NCBI RefSeq assembly: GCF_050436995.1
Contig: NC_134776.1
Span: forward strand, 18,765,001 to 18,829,000
Reading direction: 5' to 3'
Length of the DNA: 64,000 nucleotides
Origin: Anticarsia gemmatalis
Taxonomy: Eukaryota; Arthropoda; Insecta; Lepidoptera; Erebidae
This document shows, in pieces, positions 61,901 through 64,000 of this stretch. The first letter of the stretch is position 1. The number at the start of each line of letters is the position of its first letter. The translations under genes were made by a program, and so were the position numbers. The notes beneath the pieces were generated by a model, which saw only the letters and a program-made list of their open reading frames with translations, searched no databases and was not told the DNA's origin.

Positions 61901-63074
61901 AATTACACTACAAAACACACTTTAACAATTGTAAAGTATACATTTAATAAATTCAATTGCTAAACAAAATAGTCAAGGATGCTATCCCTAAAAGAAAAAG
62001 ACACGATTTAATATATCGCACTAATAATACAATAGTGCTGTAACTCACAATACATTATTCCAGAATCGATGAATAACTTGTTTATTACTCCCTAAAACGG
62101 GTACAAAAAACAATTACGCTCATTGTTTTTTAAAAATGAAACAGAAATAAAAAAAATGGCGTCTTTATCGACGTCGCTAGTCGATAGTCGACGTTATTTT
62201 AATTACTACTATTATATAATTAATGCGATATTTACATATATACCTAACCTACCTATATTAGTGTCTCCGAGGGACTCGAACCAAGTAGGTCGCTCGTAGC
62301 CCATGACTTGTCCGAACACGGCGCCGTTGTCCCGCAGGGTGGGATATATAGGTGACAGACGCAAGTTACGACCAGTCTCGAACTCGTGGAACGGGTAAGG
62401 GAGACCGTAGTGCACACCTGAAAAAAGAATAATTAAATTATTGTAGTAATGTAGGAATTAAATATCGCAATTGAAAATGTTAGTTAGTGTTTATAATTAA
62501 TAGAGCTTAATCATATATAGTTGCAGGCGATCCGTCGTCTATAAAAGGGCTTGCGAGCTCATTTTGGGCTTTCTTTTCCTTAGGGTTCATTCACTAACTC
62601 AGGTATACAGCTCACTAACAGAGGTACCTCTGCCCGATTGAATGTTCGAACCGTATTTTTCTCACTATTCATTTGTCTGTAATTCAGTGTTGAAGTAATT
62701 CAGTTGTATGTTTAAAGAGCTTGTTATTTTGCTACAGATTGTGACTCATAATAATACAGTTCTATGTGATTGATATTTTATTTTATTTGCTTCCAGTGCT
62801 GGCTTTCATAAAAATACTCTCCAAAAAAATATATTATTTGTATTATATCTCCAAAAATGTATAAAATAAATGTAAACTTACCAGGAACTTCCTTAACTCG
62901 ATCTCTTAAGAATCTCTTGTTATTATGCAGCCCGAGGAAGCGATTGATGCCGAGTTCATACATGTCGTATTTCGTATACCCATCTATAATCTCGTCCGCG
63001 GTCGCCTGCCCGACTCCGCCAGCCGCGGAGATGCCCACCGTCTTCATCCCCGCAGCCACATGGTACTGGAACAT
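55773..63074 (-). CDS. PDPR: Pyruvate dehydrogenase phosphatase regulatory subunit (PDPR), C-terminal 528 residues
   Basis: Nine exons join in phase: 63074-62882, 62417-62253, 59532-59372, 58536-58388, 58088-57791, 57433-57254, 56886-56686, 56384-56278 and 55905-55773 (stop). PDPR is a mitochondrial matrix protein built like dimethylglycine dehydrogenase; it tunes the phosphatase that reactivates the pyruvate dehydrogenase complex. Visible here are the end of the FAD-dependent oxidoreductase region (GISAAGGVGQATADEIIDGY), the folate-binding aminomethyltransferase-like domain (EYWACRERVGIADYSSFAKI, FFAFWGQDLDTMTTPLECGR) and its C-terminal barrel (LDLWSWGGEPIYRDG, GHYEIDIAG). These words match PDPR rather than sarcosine or dimethylglycine dehydrogenase. 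The FAD-binding N-terminal half and mitochondrial leader lie to the right of the window. Confidence 0.92.
56278..56384 (-). CDS. PDPR: PDPR exon: C-terminal barrel, second part
   Basis: A 107-bp exon with acceptor gttctaag and donor gtaaat. It reads VCLGFVENLDADGIPQKIN, then FVLSGHYEIDIAGI. The 301-bp intron to its right (56385-56685) is pyrimidine-rich without features. Confidence 0.9.
56686..56886 (-). CDS. PDPR: PDPR exon: C-terminal barrel, first part
   Basis: A 201-bp exon, phase 0-0. It reads KDIPFIGREALLRQRAEG, then HELDLWSWGGEPIYRDGNYC and TTTTSYGFTFKKQ, closely following the PDPR pattern. Confidence 0.92.
56975..57240. repeat. agtcagactatc minisatellite filling a PDPR intron
   Basis: About 12 imperfect units of 18-24 bp built on agtcagactatcgg and aatcggactatc lie in the 367-bp intron 56887-57253. 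They start about 13 bp from the 5' splice site. Confidence 0.85.
57254..57433 (-). CDS. PDPR: PDPR exon: aminomethyltransferase-like domain
   Basis: A 180-bp exon, phase 0-0, acceptor gttcgcag, donor gtaagg. It encodes FALHVYNRLMTVGEKYGISH, then VEKFFAFWGQDLDTMTTPLE, the most diagnostic PDPR block in the window. Confidence 0.93.
57434..57790 (-). other. PDPR intron with short repeat tails
   Basis: It contains two decayed copies of a common lepidopteran tail (ggggtagttagagaccagag near 57534; ggggtaggtagatactaaag near 57665), each followed by an aggcgt(a/g)(a/g)ttt motif. Nothing else is seen. Confidence 0.5.
57791..58088 (-). CDS. PDPR: PDPR exon: aminomethyltransferase-like domain, largest exon
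   Basis: A 298-bp exon, acceptor ttattacag, donor gttagt. It reads YMMIAPTIQQTRCKVWLKRH, TSMYTAICVMGPFTRSLLSE and RAMNLTHTGELGYVLYIPNE, matching the folate-domain core of PDPR. Confidence 0.93.
58121..58360 (+). mobile_element. LEP1-like Helitron-type element
   Basis: An intact copy in a PDPR intron, from tctatactaatattataaaa to gcgctcagctag followed by T. It is very similar to 61403-61657 and to the interrupted copy near 19.3-21.5 kb. Confidence 0.8.
58388..58536 (-). CDS. PDPR: PDPR exon
   Basis: A 149-bp exon, acceptor tgtttacag, donor gtaagt. It reads SQGREVVDFLQYLCSNDVDV, then HTGMQNERGGYENDCSLARI, which is characteristic of the family. Confidence 0.93.
58537..59371 (-). other. PDPR intron
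   Basis: An 835-bp AT-rich intron holding one interspersed repeat at 59093-59180 (cccattaatgtcccattgct and ccaccacgctggccaattgc), probably a non-LTR retrotransposon tail. Confidence 0.6.
59372..59532 (-). CDS. PDPR: PDPR exon: start of folate-type domain
   Basis: A 161-bp exon, acceptor tgtctacag, donor gtacat. It reads DPADKSTKPRPFKIAYTKTF, GKPHWFDLVQREYWACRERV and IADYSSFAKIDIQ. Confidence 0.93.
59758..59918 (-). repeat. MITE of the gcgcctctag family
   Basis: It has cacgattctctacaattgga at the left, aaactgtactgcaaaaatag and cgcccgctagaggcgctaaa in the middle, and gatagtggtagagaatcga at the right. The left and right ends (gattctctac and gtagagaatc) are inverted repeats. Confidence 0.65.
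61403..61657 (+). mobile_element. LEP1-like Helitron-type element
   Basis: From tctatactaatattataaag, through gaacgcgctaatctcaggaa, to gcgcgggtcagctag followed by T. Confidence 0.8.
62253..62417 (-). CDS. PDPR: PDPR exon
   Basis: A 165-bp exon, acceptor tttttcag, donor gtaggt. It reads VHYGLPYPFHEFETGRNLRL, then DNGAVFGQVMGYERPTWFES, the linker region typical of insect PDPR. The intron at 62418-62881 holds nothing I recognise. Confidence 0.93.
   Translation of the reverse strand: MCTTVSLTRSTSSRLVVTCVCHLYIPPCGTTAPCSDKSWATSDLLGSSPSETLI
62882..63074 (-). CDS. PDPR: PDPR exon: end of oxidoreductase domain
   Basis: A 193-bp exon, acceptor ttggcag, donor gtaagt. It reads MFQYHVAAGMKTVGISAAGG and then INRFLGLHNNKRFLRDRVKE. 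Its ATG is internal to the protein, not the start codon. Confidence 0.92.
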
Positions 63075-63136
63075 CTGCCAACAACATTTGTACAATATAT
63101 TTTAAACTTTCGAGACTTTTACACACATTATAGCAG

Positions 63137-63365
63137 TCTTACTCCTGGTTTGTGAAGTACATTTAGCGGTAGTTTATTTGAAACTGTCATTTTCATATGA
63201 GTTTAAACGCTATTGAATAGATACACTGCCAAAATCAAATCATTTATTCATATCGGTCAAATGCTGACACTTATAGTCAATGATACAGAGAGTGAATTTA
63301 CCGCCAGTTCGGAATGTACGGCCTATGAGAAAACCGCTAAATGTACCTCAGAAAACGTGGGTTAG
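63137..63365. repeat. TIR MITE
   Basis: Left tgaagtacatttagcggtag and right accgctaaatgtacctcaga are inverted repeats. It is a longer relative of the element at 2086-2196. Confidence 0.65.
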
Positions 63366-63735
63366 ATAAGAAAATTAATATATTTGAATGTTTTATAAGT
63401 TATTTCGTCCTGTAATAAAATGATTAGTGTTATATGATAAATCTTGATGCACTGTGTGAATACTTATTCTCAGGACGTTCGATGAACCGAATTTAGCCGC
63501 TTTACCGTTTTCACGCGTACTGCTCTATTCGCAATATCGAACTACCCGAGATCAAGTAAGCTCGGCGATCTCCCCTGAAATGTTCGCTGTACCAAATGTA
63601 TTTAAAAGCTGTGAATTGAACACATCACTTAGGTCTTTACATTTGAAGTAGTTATTAGTTTCTGAAGATAGATGGCGCTACTAGTGAGCGTATGACGTCA
63701 TCTGTCAAAGTGACAATGTCAAAGGTTTCATGAAA

Positions 63736-63975
63736 TATATCTAAATATATATAAATCAAAGGTGACTGACTGACATAGTGATCTATCAACCGCCAAAACC
63801 ACTGGACGGATCAAGCTGAAATTTACGCAATGCAGGCAGATGTTATGACGTAGGCATCCGCTAAGAAAGGATTTTGATAAATTCTACCCCCAAGGGGATA
63901 AAATAGAGATGAAAGTTTGTATGAAAATTTTGTCAAGTCGCAAACCACGCGGTCGAAGTCGCGGGAAAAAGCTGG
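63736..63975 (+). mobile_element. Helitron-type non-autonomous element
   Basis: It shares aaccactggacggatcaagc and cgcaaaccacgcggtcgaag with the copy at 31132-31365. The terminal CTAG has decayed to CTGG. Confidence 0.6.
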
Positions 63976-64000
63976 TTTCATTATAAATCACCACGAAATA

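Larger units (their letters stand above)
59533..62252 (-). other. PDPR intron (2.7 kb), repeat-rich
   Basis: It contains a lepidopteran repeat tail (about 59612-59665), MITEs of the gcgcctctag family (59758-59918 and 61790-61912), MITE words related to 2086-2196 (60826-60865), two hairpins (60897-60951 and 61289-61337) and a LEP1-like element (61403-61657). No coding exon is seen. Confidence 0.7.
63075..64000 (-). other. PDPR intron, window edge
   Basis: No exon is seen up to the edge. It holds a TIR MITE (63137-63365) and a Helitron-type fragment (63736-63975). Confidence 0.6.

Noticed and set aside
62882..63074. PDPR as a sarcosine or dimethylglycine dehydrogenase
   Set aside because: The exon words (FFAFWGQDLDTMTTPLECGR, LDLWSWGGEPIYRDG, GHYEIDIAG) fit PDPR better. 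The FAD-binding half that would settle catalytic activity is outside the window.

Overview
This is a eukaryotic, intron-rich, AT-rich window. Gene structure (GT-AG introns, GC-rich exons in AT-rich surroundings) and repeat content point to a moth or butterfly, probably a noctuid-like moth. The repeats include CTAG-ended Helitron-type elements of the LEP1 kind, 5S-rRNA-headed and tRNA-headed SINEs, and many TIR mini-elements. The species is inferred, not proven. I found no tRNA, rRNA or CRISPR locus.

Four protein-coding genes are supported. (1) + strand, 57-8358: the 3' part of a C-type lectin/sushi/transmembrane gene of the furrowed/CG9095 type. It has seven exons in perfect phase, giving 539 residues in the window, plus a candidate alternative last exon at 6848-7007. 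(2) - strand, 37471-17326: a complete SLC35C2-type Golgi nucleotide-sugar transporter-like gene (five coding exons, 401 residues) with introns up to 10.6 kb full of repeats. (3) + strand, 38952-39833: a 293-residue disordered protein with features of the Ski7-like short isoform of HBS1. Here it looks like a free-standing gene with a 5'UTR intron. (4) - strand, 63074-55773: the C-terminal 528 residues (nine exons) of PDPR, the pyruvate dehydrogenase phosphatase regulatory subunit; its N-terminal half lies beyond the right edge. Genes 2 and 3 are divergent, 1.5 kb apart. I see no functional link between the four genes.

Between genes 3 and 4 lies about 14 kb of unusual repeat-built DNA. 42.1-45.5 kb is a 33-bp minisatellite whose main frame stays open for 1017 codons (11-residue unit MASLPRSYDDL), with an 858-bp higher-order duplication. 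47.1-48.7 kb is a giant fold-back derivative of a mariner-type transposon: two head-to-head arms of about 730 bp, each with the same transposase C-terminal remnant. 49.8-52.7 kb is a five-copy tandem array. Each copy carries a 163-bp GC-rich core that is identical in four copies and differs at one base in the fifth, while the flanking monomer DNA has clearly diverged. That invariant core is the strongest unexplained signal in the window. 53.7 kb is a nested palindrome.

Other structural features: a 1.95-kb TIR transposon with GC/CpG-rich islands inserted inside a LEP1-like element (19.4-21.4 kb), an 860-bp TIR element carrying a nested 5S-SINE (8.8-9.7 kb), several hairpin MITEs inside introns, a minisatellite filling most of one PDPR intron, and a degenerate repeat overlapping the PDPR stop codon.
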